Assembly (NCBI RefSeq): GCF_036000465.1
Contig: NZ_DASYFV010000031.1
Location: 1-64,000 of the forward strand
DNA from: Jatrophihabitans sp036000465
GTDB lineage: Bacteria; Actinomycetota; Actinomycetes; Mycobacteriales; Jatrophihabitantaceae
Direction of reading: 5' to 3'
Length of the DNA stretch: 64,000 nt
The notes under the pieces were generated by a model that was not told where the DNA came from, searched no databases, and saw only the letters and a program-made list of their open reading frames with translations. The first letter of the stretch is position 1. Each line of letters starts with the position of its first letter. The translations under genes were made by a program, and so were the position numbers. Below are positions 34,783 to 42,828 of this stretch, piece after piece.

Positions 34783-36843
34783 ATGACCGAGCTTCGCGCA
34801 AGCGCCCAGGAGCACCTCAACCGACTCGCCGGTCCGCAGGCGGTGCTCCGCGACGACCAGTGGAGCGCCATCGAGGCCCTGGTCGCCGAGCAACGCAAGG
34901 TCGTCGTCATCCAGCGCACCGGGTGGGGCAAGTCCGCGGTGTACTGGATCGCCGCCGGGCTGCGTCGCGCACAGGGCTTCGGCCCGGCCCTCGTCATCTC
35001 GCCGCTGCTCGCCCTCATGCGCGATCAGGTCGCGGCGGCCGAACGCTCCGGGCTGCGGGCGGTCACGCTGAACAGCGCGAACATCGACGACTGGCCGTCC
35101 ATCGAGGCCGAGATCGCCGCCGACGCCGTCGACGTCCTGCTCATCTCGCCCGAGCGGTTGAACTCATTCGGCTTCCGCAGCCGGGTGCTGCCCCACCTCG
35201 CCGCCCGGATCGGCCTGCTCGTGGTCGACGAGGCGCACTGCGTCTCCGACTGGGGCTCGGATTTCCGGGCCGACTACCGCCGGATCAAGGACGTGCTGGC
35301 CGGCCTCCCCGCGGGCACCCCGGTGCTCGCCACCACCGCGACCGCGAACGACCGGGTCACCGCCGACGTCGCGGCGCAACTCGGCACCGACACGCTCACC
35401 CTGCGCGGGTCGCTCGACCGCGAGAGCCTCGCGCTGTCGGTCATCGTCCCGCCCCACGTCGCCACGGCCTACGCCTGGATCGCCGATGCGCTGACCGGCC
35501 CGGATCTCCCCGGCTCGGGACTGATCTACACGCTCACGGTCGCCGGCACCGAGCAGCTCGCGACGTTCCTGGCCGACCAGGGGCACCGGGTCGCCGCCTA
35601 CTCGTCGGCCACCCCGCCCGACGAACGCGCCGCCATCGAGCGCCGCCTGCTCGACCACGACCTGCGCGCGGTCGTCGCGACCTCCAGCCTCGGGATGGGG
35701 CTCGACCACCCGACGCTCGGGTTCGTGGTGAATCTCGGCGCGCCACCGTCGCCGATCTCCTACTACCAGCAGGTCGGGCGCGCCGGCCGCGCGCTGGACA
35801 CCGCGCAGGCCGTGCTGCTGCCGACCGCGGCCGACGAGAAGATCTGGGCCTATTTCGACTCGACGGCGTTTCCGGCCGAGGAGCGGGTGCGCCGGGTGCT
35901 CGACGTGCTGGCCGACGGGCCACTCACCCTGCCCCGCATCGAGGCCGACTCCGGGCTGCGGCGCGGCCGGCTCGAGACGCTGCTCAAGGTGCTCGACGTC
36001 GAGGGCGCGGTCGAGCGGGTCGACGGCGGCTGGCGGGCGACCGGCCGCGAGTGGATCTACGACGGTGAGCGTTACGCCGCGATCGCGGCCGCCCGCCGGC
36101 GCGAGCAGAAGGCGATGCTGGCCTACGAGCGGGCCGAGACGTGTCTGATGCAGCAACTGCGCCACGAGCTCGACGACACCTCCGGGGCCGAGTGCGGCCG
36201 CTGCGCGGTCTGCACCGGGCACCTGCCCGCGCCCGGCGCGCAGCCGTCGACCGAGACGGTCCGGGCGGCGGTCACCCACCTGCGTTCGCAGACCACCGTC
36301 CTCGAGCCCCGCAAGATGTGGCCGTCCGGGGCGGCGCGCCGGGGCAAGATCGCCGAGTCGGCGCGGGCCGAACCGGGCCGAGCGCTCGCCGTGGCCGAGG
36401 ATCCCGCCTGGCTGTCCGAGATCACGGCCGCCTTCGCCGCGGACGAGCCGGTGTCCGAAGAACTGTTCGGGGGTCTGGTGGCCACGCTCTCGCGGTGGGG
36501 TTGGCCGGCCGGGCGGCCGACCTGGGTCACCTCGGTACCGTCGCGCGGGCGGCCCCGGTTGCTCGCCGACGCCGCCGAGCGGCTCGCCGCGCTCGGCCGG
36601 ATGGAGGTCGCGTCGCCGCTGGCCGCCGACGGCCCCGGGTTCCAGCGCGACGCCGGGACGAATCTCGAGTCGGCCAACCGGGCGCTGGGCCGGCTGTCGG
36701 TGACGGGTCCAGTCCCGCCCGGGCCGGTCCTGCTGCTCGACGACACAGCGCGCAGCGGCTTCACGCTCACGGTCGCCGCGGCCCTGCTGCGCGAGGCCGG
36801 CGCGGGCCCGGTCTACCCGCTCGTCCTGCACAAGACCTTCTGA
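34783..36843 (+). CDS. RecQ-family DNA helicase with C-terminal phosphoribosyltransferase-like domain
   Basis: A 686-residue ATP-dependent 3'-5' DNA helicase. Q motif LRDDQWSAIE, Walker A RTGWGKSAV (46-53), motif II VVDEAHCVSDWG, motif III LATTATAND, motif V/VI ATSSLGMGLDHP and YYQQVGRAGRA. The RecQ-type zinc cluster is CLMQQLRHEL...ECGRCAVC (about 470-495). The last 45 residues contain VLLLDDTARSGFTLTVAAAL, a phosphoribosyltransferase PRPP-loop motif, as in ComFC-like proteins. ATG at 34783. It probably acts in recombination or repair. No operon partner is seen; it is divergent from the desaturase. Confidence 0.9.
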   Translation: MTELRASAQEHLNRLAGPQAVLRDDQWSAIEALVAEQRKVVVIQRTGWGKSAVYWIAAGLRRAQGFGPALVISPLLALMRDQVAAAERSGLRAVTLNSANIDDWPSIEAEIAADAVDVLLISPERLNSFGFRSRVLPHLAARIGLLVVDEAHCVSDWGSDFRADYRRIKDVLAGLPAGTPVLATTATANDRVTADVAAQLGTDTLTLRGSLDRESLALSVIVPPHVATAYAWIADALTGPDLPGSGLIYTLTVAGTEQLATFLADQGHRVAAYSSATPPDERAAIERRLLDHDLRAVVATSSLGMGLDHPTLGFVVNLGAPPSPISYYQQVGRAGRALDTAQAVLLPTAADEKIWAYFDSTAFPAEERVRRVLDVLADGPLTLPRIEADSGLRRGRLETLLKVLDVEGAVERVDGGWRATGREWIYDGERYAAIAAARRREQKAMLAYERAETCLMQQLRHELDDTSGAECGRCAVCTGHLPAPGAQPSTETVRAAVTHLRSQTTVLEPRKMWPSGAARRGKIAESARAEPGRALAVAEDPAWLSEITAAFAADEPVSEELFGGLVATLSRWGWPAGRPTWVTSVPSRGRPRLLADAAERLAALGRMEVASPLAADGPGFQRDAGTNLESANRALGRLSVTGPVPPGPVLLLDDTARSGFTLTVAAALLREAGAGPVYPLVLHKTF

Positions 36844-37146
36844 TCCACCGTCCGGCCCTCGCCCGCCCCGGACCGATGTCCGGGTGGTGTGGCCAGGGTC
36901 ACGGGACACGCCATCAGCAGGCAATGTGTCCGGAATGCCGGATTGTTGGGACCTTCGGCGGGTCATAACGGCGATCGGTCCGGGACCTAAGGCCGTGTCG
37001 CACTGCCGCGAGAGCCGTTCCGGAGGCCTCCGGCAAGGTTGTCACGTCATTCAAGTATCTTCCTCGCAAGTAAAGTCGTTGTTAGTTCTGAAGGGGTACT
37101 CGATCGAGCCGGTCGGTGCCGCCCCCGCCATCAGGAGGACGACAAC
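36844..37146. other. 303-bp leader region of the GT2 gene
   Basis: No supported gene. The distal part (37050-37100) is unusually A/T-rich for this genome and carries AGTATCTT and GTTAGTT, words that recur before the GH26-like gene. It ends with the strong ribosome-binding site AGGAGG before the GT2 GTG start. It may contain promoter and regulatory elements or a leader RNA; no known riboswitch was recognised. Confidence 0.45.
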
Positions 37147-38352
37147 GTGACCACCACGCTCGCCAGCGGCACGGCCCGTCGCGCGCCGGCCTGTGCCGCC
37201 CGCACCGGCGACGACGCGCTCGTCGCGGCGATCGCCGGTCTCGGCGCGGCCCGCTCGCGGCGTCGGTCCGGCCGGATCGGCGCGCGGCCGGCGCGGGTCG
37301 TCGCCCTCGTCCCGGCGCACAACGAGCAGGCGTCCATCGGGATCGCGCTCGACTCCCTCGTGGGCCAGACGCGCCGCCCCGACCTCGTCGTGGCGATCCC
37401 CGACAACTGCACCGACGACACCGCGGCCGTCGTCACCGCGCGCGGCGACACGCTCGTGCGGGCCTCGGTCGGCAACACCGACAAGAAGGCCGGCGCCCTC
37501 AACCAGACCCTCGAGGTGCTGCTGCCGCTGCTGCGCGACGACGACGCCGTCCTGGTCATGGATGCCGACTCGGCCCTCGACCCCGGCTTCGTCGCCGGCG
37601 CCCTCGCCCGCCTGGGCACTGAGAAGGACGGCAAGACGATCGGTGGCGTCGGTGGCACGTTCCGCGGCGGACCCGGTGGTGGCTTCGTCGGCATGCTGCA
37701 GCGCAACGAGTACGCCCGCTACGCCCGCGACGTCAACCGACTCAAGGGCAAGGTGCTGGTGCTGACCGGCACCGCCGCGATCTTCCAGGTGCGTGTGCTG
37801 CGGGCGGTCGTCGCGGCGCGCCGGTCGGGTGCGCTGCCCGGCGGCGTCCCGGCCGTCTACGACACGCACGTGCTGACCGAGGACAACGAGCTGACCCTCG
37901 CGCTGCTGCACCTCGGCTACGCGATCCTGAGCCCGAAGGACTGCGTCCTCGAGACCGAGATCATGACCACCTGGCGCGACCTGTGGAAGCAGCGGGTTCG
38001 CTGGAAGCGCGGCGCGCTCGAGAACCTGGTCGACTACGGGTTCACCCGCGTCACCGCCCGGTACTGGGGCCGGCAGGTGTTCACCCACCTCGGCGTGCTG
38101 GTCACCGGGGCCTACCTCGTCAGCCTGATCTGGTCGCTGCTGCTCGCCGGCACCATCCACCTGCACCCGGTGTGGATGAGCGTGACGCTGATCTACATGG
38201 CCGAGCGCGTCGTCAGCGTCCGCGCCCGCGGACGGCTGCAGATGCTCTTCGCCGCGCCGCTGATCGTCGAGATGGCCTTCGACTTCTTTCTCCAAGCCGC
38301 CCAGATCAAAGCGTTCTGGGACACCGTCACCCACAAGGAAAGGAACTGGTAG
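37147..38352 (+). CDS. Family 2 glycosyltransferase, hyaluronan-synthase-like
   Basis: A 401-residue processive GT2 of the hyaluronan/chitin/poly-N-acetylglucosamine synthase type. UDP-sugar and catalytic motifs are in order: VVALVPAHNEQASIG, NCTDDT, VMDADSALDPGF (DxD), HVLTEDNELTLAL (TED) and WKQRVRWKRGAL (QxxRW). The C-terminal 90 residues form about three membrane helices. GTG at 37147 follows AGGAGG by seven bases. It probably polymerises and exports a beta-linked polysaccharide. It is followed five bases later by the LAXTG microprotein and then, convergently, by a secreted GH26-like enzyme, suggesting an exopolysaccharide locus. Confidence 0.9.
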   Translation: MTTTLASGTARRAPACAARTGDDALVAAIAGLGAARSRRRSGRIGARPARVVALVPAHNEQASIGIALDSLVGQTRRPDLVVAIPDNCTDDTAAVVTARGDTLVRASVGNTDKKAGALNQTLEVLLPLLRDDDAVLVMDADSALDPGFVAGALARLGTEKDGKTIGGVGGTFRGGPGGGFVGMLQRNEYARYARDVNRLKGKVLVLTGTAAIFQVRVLRAVVAARRSGALPGGVPAVYDTHVLTEDNELTLALLHLGYAILSPKDCVLETEIMTTWRDLWKQRVRWKRGALENLVDYGFTRVTARYWGRQVFTHLGVLVTGAYLVSLIWSLLLAGTIHLHPVWMSVTLIYMAERVVSVRARGRLQMLFAAPLIVEMAFDFFLQAAQIKAFWDTVTHKERNW

Positions 38353-38357
38353 CAGCT

Positions 38358-38510
38358 ATGTACACCACTGGGGGAACTGCCGGAATCGCACTCGGTGGAG
38401 CCGGCCTCGCCGCCACCGGATCGAACCTGCTCTGGATCCTGCTCGCCGCCTTCGCGCTCATCGGCGCCGGCTCGGCGCTGCTGCGCCTGATCCCGCGTCA
38501 CGAGGCCTGA
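38358..38510 (+). CDS. LAXTG/membrane microprotein (50 aa)
   Basis: A 50-residue protein translated immediately after the GT2 gene. It has a Gly/Ala-rich N terminus, LAATG at residues 17-21, a hydrophobic helix (about 23-42, NLLWILLAAFALIGAGSALL) and a basic tail ending RLIPRHEA. This is the complete architecture of a sorting signal (class E sortases of actinobacteria use LAXTG) but with no signal peptide or passenger domain. High GC3 and tight coupling to the GT2 argue that it is real. Possible roles are a sortase-processed anchor for the polysaccharide or a small transmembrane subunit of the synthase; no sortase gene is in the window. Confidence 0.75.
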   Translation: MYTTGGTAGIALGGAGLAATGSNLLWILLAAFALIGAGSALLRLIPRHEA

Positions 38511-38535
38511 CGCACCTGACCGACCGGCAGCGGGC

Positions 38536-39912
38536 CTAGCCGAACGAACGCACCGGGGTACGCGCCGCCCGCCGGGCCGCCGCCGCCGCATTCACCTGAG
38601 CGCGGTGGCGAGCCACCGCCAGGGCCAGCGCTCGCGCCGCCTTCGCGGCGGCCGTGCGGGCCGAGGCGTGGGCGAGGGCCAGGGCCCGGGTGCGGGCGAG
38701 CGTCGTGGCGGCAGCGGTCGTGCTCGCCTGCGAGGTCACCGTCGCCGACGCGCGGCGGAAGACGCTGGCACTCGCCTGGCCCCACCGCGTCGCGTAGTGG
38801 CCGGCGTAGCCGACCCGGGCGCGCACGGCGATCCGCGAGGTCACGGTCGCCGTCGAGACGACCTTCACCGTGACGGTCGCCGTGGACGCGACGCTGCTGG
38901 GCAGCGTGCGCGGTGCCGTGGCGGCCACGCTCGACAGGTACGTCAGCGCGGCCGGGTCGGAGGCGATGCGCCAGTCCCGCTCCTTGCGGACGTCGAACAT
39001 GACGACGGCCCGCACGTGCGTGCCGGCCAACCAGCCGACCATGTCCCGGTACCACGCGGCCTTGGAGTGCGCCGGGTCGATCGGGGCCCCGTCGGCCTCG
39101 GTCGGCTCCTTGCTGCCGGTCTCGCAGACCCAGACCGGCAGCGTCGGCGCGAGGGCGGTCAGCCGGGCGTACTGCGTGGCGTAGATGTTGCCGAAGCCGC
39201 GCCAGGTGAACACGCCGCCGGTGCCCCAGTTGTAGCCGTCCAGCCCGAGGACGTCGACGTAGCCCGCACCGGGCCAGATCGAGGTCACCGGCGTCGTCCC
39301 GGCGTAGGTGTCGGTGGTCGGGTTGAACACCCAGCGCACGTTGGTCGCGCCGTGGGTGCGGAAGAAGGTGACGACGTAGCGCCAGGCCGCGACGAACTCG
39401 GCGTAGGTGCCGCCGGCCGGGCGGTCGCCGGCCGGGGTCGGCTGGAAGGCCGACCAGTCGCCGTTCATCTCGGCCCAGGGACGGATGTAGAGCGGCTTGC
39501 CGTAGGCGGCGGCGGTCGCGGCCTCCTGGGCCAGGTAGTCGTCGTGGGCGTGCCCGGTGAAGGTGCGGAAGCGCGTGTCGGCGGTGGCGCCGAGGTCCCA
39601 CGCCACCAGCAGGGTGTGGCCGGACGCGCTGTCGACCTGCTGCGTCGCGTCGGGGAAGAGGTCGCCCCAGCCGCGGAAGCTCGACGCGACGGTGACGGGG
39701 TTGCCCAGCTGGGTCTCGAACTGGGCCAGCTGCGAGCCGGCGCCGGAGAAGCCGTCGGCGTAGGCGCCGAGCGCGAAGGCCGGGGGGCGGACCGTGGCGG
39801 GGGCGACCGCGGTCGAGGCGGGCGCCGTGGTGGCGAGCGCGGGTTCGGTGACGCCGAGTGCGAGTGACGCGGCGCAGACTGCGGTGGCGATCAGGCGGGC
39901 GGGGAGGCGCAT
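38536..39912 (-). CDS. Secreted GH26-like glycosidase with Ala-rich C-terminal tail
   Basis: A 458-residue secreted enzyme. Signal peptide at residues 1-28 (RLPARLIATAVCAASLALGV). The catalytic (beta/alpha)8 domain (about 45-320) resembles GH26 beta-mannanases: LYIRPWAEMNGDW carries the acid/base Glu and LPVWVCETGSKEPTEA the nucleophile Glu. From about residue 335 the chain becomes Ala/Thr/Val-rich (VASTATVTVKVVSTATVTSR) and then a highly Ala/Arg-rich helix-prone tail. Start ATG at 39912. Placed convergently to the GT2 and its microprotein, it could trim or release the polysaccharide, as endoglucanases do in cellulose operons. Specificity is unproved. Confidence 0.82.
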   Translation of the reverse strand: MRLPARLIATAVCAASLALGVTEPALATTAPASTAVAPATVRPPAFALGAYADGFSGAGSQLAQFETQLGNPVTVASSFRGWGDLFPDATQQVDSASGHTLLVAWDLGATADTRFRTFTGHAHDDYLAQEAATAAAYGKPLYIRPWAEMNGDWSAFQPTPAGDRPAGGTYAEFVAAWRYVVTFFRTHGATNVRWVFNPTTDTYAGTTPVTSIWPGAGYVDVLGLDGYNWGTGGVFTWRGFGNIYATQYARLTALAPTLPVWVCETGSKEPTEADGAPIDPAHSKAAWYRDMVGWLAGTHVRAVVMFDVRKERDWRIASDPAALTYLSSVAATAPRTLPSSVASTATVTVKVVSTATVTSRIAVRARVGYAGHYATRWGQASASVFRRASATVTSQASTTAAATTLARTRALALAHASARTAAAKAARALALAVARHRAQVNAAAAARRAARTPVRSFG

Positions 39913-40146
39913 CGCGAGGAGTCTCTTCCTGATCGTCCCCGCCGGATGGACTGCCCCGATCCACGTGACCGCGACCCGAACCCCTTCGGCCGCGCGTGTG
40001 TCGGTCCGACCAGTATCTTGAGGGACTTTCGTCCTGTCAATTCCTCGTTAGTTTTCCGGTCGCCGACGAGGTGGCCTCCGCGAGTTCCGTTTGGCGCGCC
40101 ACACTGCTCGGGTAACGCAGGGTCACTGTCGTCGAGCGGGTGGGGC

Positions 40147-41112
40147 ATGTCGGTCATCGAGCGGCTCGACCGCTTCCAGCGAGGGCACCCGCGAGCCGGG
40201 ATGCCGATCGCGGTCGTCTACAAGTTCGTCGACGACCAGGGCAGCTACCTGGCCGCGCTCATCACCTACTACGGCTTCCTGTCGATCTTTCCCCTGCTGC
40301 TGCTGTCCTCGACGATCCTGAGCTTCGTCCTCGAGGGGCATCCGGCGCTCCAGCGCGAGCTGCTCGACTCGGCGCTCGGCCAGTTCCCGATCGTCGGCAG
40401 CCAGCTGGCCGACCCGTCGGGCATGACGGCCAGCGGGATCGGACTCGTCGTCGGCATCCTCGGCACGCTGTACGGCGGGCTCGGCGTGACCCAGGCGGCG
40501 CAGAACGCGATGAACACGATCTGGCGGGTGCCGCGCAACAACCGCCCGAACCCGCTGGCCAGCCGCGGTCGCGGCCTGCTGCTGCTCAGCGTCGTCGGGC
40601 TGGCGGTCGTCGGATCGACCGCGCTCGCCGCGCTCGGCAGCGTCGTCGACGGCTTCGGCATCGGCGCGAAGATCCTGCTCGGGCTCGCCACTCTCGCGGT
40701 CAACGCGGCGGTGTTCACCGTCGCGTTCCGGGTCGCCACCGTGCGGCCTGTGACGTGGCGCGAGTCGGCGCCGGGCGCGGTGATCGCCGCGGTCATCTGG
40801 CAACTGCTGCAGTACGTGGGGGCGATCTACGTCGGGCACGTCGTGCGCCATGCCACCGCGATCAACGGGGTGTTCGCGATCGTGCTCGGCCTCATCGCCT
40901 GGATCTACCTCGAGTCGTTCGTTGTGGTGCTCGCCGCGGAGTACAACTCGGTGCGGGCGCTCGGGCTGTTCCCGCGAGCGCTGCTCACGCCGTTTACCGA
41001 CGACGTCGAGCTCACACCGGCCGACGAGGCGAGCTACGCCCAGCAGGCGAAGGCGCAGCGGGCCAAGGGCTTCCAGCAGATCACGGTCAGCTTCGAGACG
41101 ACGGACGAGTGA
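40147..41112 (+). CDS. YihY/BrkB-family membrane protein
   Basis: A 321-residue integral membrane protein of the YihY family (formerly mis-named ribonuclease BN), with about six helices. Typical segments are GSYLAALITYYGFLSIFPLL, GILGTLYGGLGVTQAAQNAM, NTIWRVPRNNRPNPLASRGR and AINGVFAIVLGLIAWIYLES. ATG at 40147 follows GGGTGGGG. The acidic/Gln-rich C-terminal tail is cytosolic. The biochemical function is not established for the family. It ends immediately before the convergent CPBP gene. Confidence 0.9.
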   Translation: MSVIERLDRFQRGHPRAGMPIAVVYKFVDDQGSYLAALITYYGFLSIFPLLLLSSTILSFVLEGHPALQRELLDSALGQFPIVGSQLADPSGMTASGIGLVVGILGTLYGGLGVTQAAQNAMNTIWRVPRNNRPNPLASRGRGLLLLSVVGLAVVGSTALAALGSVVDGFGIGAKILLGLATLAVNAAVFTVAFRVATVRPVTWRESAPGAVIAAVIWQLLQYVGAIYVGHVVRHATAINGVFAIVLGLIAWIYLESFVVVLAAEYNSVRALGLFPRALLTPFTDDVELTPADEASYAQQAKAQRAKGFQQITVSFETTDE

Positions 41113-41826
41113 TCAGGTCCCGATCAGCGGCGGCAGCGCGAAAAGCATGATCGTCGACCACGTCAGGTGCGTGAGCATCGAGGCGAGGATGCCGCCCGAC
41201 GCGCGTCGCTGCAGACCGAACAGCGCGCCCATCACGAGCGCGGCGAAGACCAGCATGGGATTGCCGGTGGCCACGGTGACGAGGGCGTAGATCGCGGTCG
41301 AGATCGGGATCGGGTGCTTGCGGCCGACGGCGGCGAACAAGGCGCCGCGGAAGAAGACCTCCTCGGCCGCGCCGTTCAGCACCGTGACGAAGAAGATCAG
41401 GGCGAGGTTGCCCTGGTTGGCGTGGTCGAGCACGTGCTGCACGAAGGCCCGCAGCGGTTCGATCTGTCGGATGACCAGCGCACCCGCGACGAACACCGCG
41501 GCGGCGACGAGCCCGATCGCGATGGGCGTGACGACCGGACGCCTCAGCCGGGCCCGGAAGGGGAGGTAGCCGAGGTGCAGCGGGCCGGATGCGAAGCCGC
41601 CGATCAGCCAGACGATCGCGACCGCGATCGTCAGCGGGTAGAACGCGGTGTCGCCCGGCTTGGTCGCCAGGGACAGGCCGAGCAGGATCGACCCGGCGAC
41701 GAGGGCGATAGCCACCACGACGCGCCGTCGGCGGAACTCGCGGTCGGACTGCCGGTGGTCGCGGGGGACCTGCTCGAGCAGCGCCGGCCCGACGATGCGC
41801 CGGACGCGCGACTGCCACACCTTCAC
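41113..41826 (-). CDS. CPBP-family intramembrane protein
   Basis: A 237-residue membrane protein of the CAAX protease/bacteriocin-processing (Abi) family. About six helices; motif 1 is EEVFFRGALF (Glu-Glu and Arg), and the last motif is LTHLTWSTIML (His). At the motif 2 position the usual FxxxH is AIYALVTVATGN, so the histidine is absent, as in an actinobacterial subgroup. GTG at 41826 overlaps the stop of the upstream NAD-binding gene (GTGA). It could cleave membrane-bound peptides; the substrate is unknown. Confidence 0.85.
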   Translation of the reverse strand: MKVWQSRVRRIVGPALLEQVPRDHRQSDREFRRRRVVVAIALVAGSILLGLSLATKPGDTAFYPLTIAVAIVWLIGGFASGPLHLGYLPFRARLRRPVVTPIAIGLVAAAVFVAGALVIRQIEPLRAFVQHVLDHANQGNLALIFFVTVLNGAAEEVFFRGALFAAVGRKHPIPISTAIYALVTVATGNPMLVFAALVMGALFGLQRRASGGILASMLTHLTWSTIMLFALPPLIGT

Positions 41827-42725
41827 GGGGTGCGCTCCGCCTGCCGCCGCGCCTCCAGGGCCAGCCGGACCGCCTCGTCGTAGCCGATCGTCTCGCCGGG
41901 GACGATGTCCTGGATCGAGTGATCGCGCACGACGACCTCGTTCGTCATCGAGTCGACCAGGTTGCGGGCGGTGGCGAAGTCGACGTCCGTGACCAGCGCG
42001 AGCCAGCCGGACGAGAGTCGCGGGGTCAGCAGGGGGACACTGAGGTTCGGCATGCGCTTGCCCTCCTCGGAGGCCGCGCGGGTGAGCATGTCGATGTAGC
42101 GCAGCACCTCGGGGCCGCCGATCTCGAAGACCCGACCCTTCGCGTCCGGGTGGTCGAGGACCCCGACGAGGTAGCGGATCACGTCGGGCAGCGCGATCGG
42201 CTGGGTGCGGGTCTTCACCCACTTCGGGGTGATCATCAGGGGCAGGTGCTCGACGAGCTGGCGGGTGATCTCCCACGAGATGCCGCCGTGGCCGACGACC
42301 ACCGCGGCCCGCAGCACGGTGACCGGCACGCCGGCGGCACCGAGCAGTTGCTCGACCTGGCGCCGCGAGCGCAGGTGCGCTGACAGGTTGCCGTCGTCCA
42401 CGCCCAGGCCGCCGAGGTAGACGATCCGCTCGACGCCGGCCGCGGCGGCCGCGGCGGCGAAGTTGCGCGCGGCCGCGGCGTCGATCTTCTCGAAGTCCTT
42501 GGACGCCAGGCCGTGGACGAGGTAGTACGCGACGTCGACGCCCTGCAGCGCCGGTCCGAGGGAGTCGGCGTCGTTGACGTCGCCGGCGACGGGATGCCCG
42601 GCGCCGGTGTAGGCGTCGGGTTTGCGCGTCATCGCGCGGACGTCATGGCCCTCGTCCACCAGGGCGGTGGCGAGGTGGGAGCCGACGAACCCGGAGGCCC
42701 CGGTGACGAGCACGGTCTTGGACAT
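41823..42725 (-). CDS. NAD(P)-binding epimerase/NmrA-like protein
   Basis: A 300-residue atypical SDR with an N-terminal Rossmann fold (SKTVLVTGASGFVGSHLATAL, TGxxGxxG). It continues with RAMTRKP (Arg after strand 2 suggests NADPH), VDVAYYLVHGL, ERIVYLGGLGVDDG and GRVFEIGGPEVLRYIDML. The canonical Tyr-x3-Lys is not obvious, which is common in NmrA-like and DUF2867-type proteins. ATG at 42725 follows GGAAGG. It is coupled to the CPBP gene. It may sense redox state or reduce a quinone or lipid; unproved. Confidence 0.85.
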   Translation of the reverse strand: MSKTVLVTGASGFVGSHLATALVDEGHDVRAMTRKPDAYTGAGHPVAGDVNDADSLGPALQGVDVAYYLVHGLASKDFEKIDAAAARNFAAAAAAAGVERIVYLGGLGVDDGNLSAHLRSRRQVEQLLGAAGVPVTVLRAAVVVGHGGISWEITRQLVEHLPLMITPKWVKTRTQPIALPDVIRYLVGVLDHPDAKGRVFEIGGPEVLRYIDMLTRAASEEGKRMPNLSVPLLTPRLSSGWLALVTDVDFATARNLVDSMTNEVVVRDHSIQDIVPGETIGYDEAVRLALEARRQAERTP

Positions 42726-42828
42726 ACGAGCAGCCTTCCCCATGCGGGTCACCGGCTACAGGTCGGCGGGCGCACATCACCCTCGTTTCCTGGGTAGGCC
42801 AGGCACGACCGCAACGAGAAGGAGACGC

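Noticed and set aside
36960..37146. Riboswitch (c-di-GMP or c-di-AMP type) before the GT2 gene
   Set aside because: Consensus elements of these classes were not found by eye; a covariance-model search would be decisive.
41113..41826. CPBP protein as an inactive or broken protease
   Set aside because: The missing motif 2 His is shared by an actinobacterial subgroup as far as I recall; not evidence of decay.
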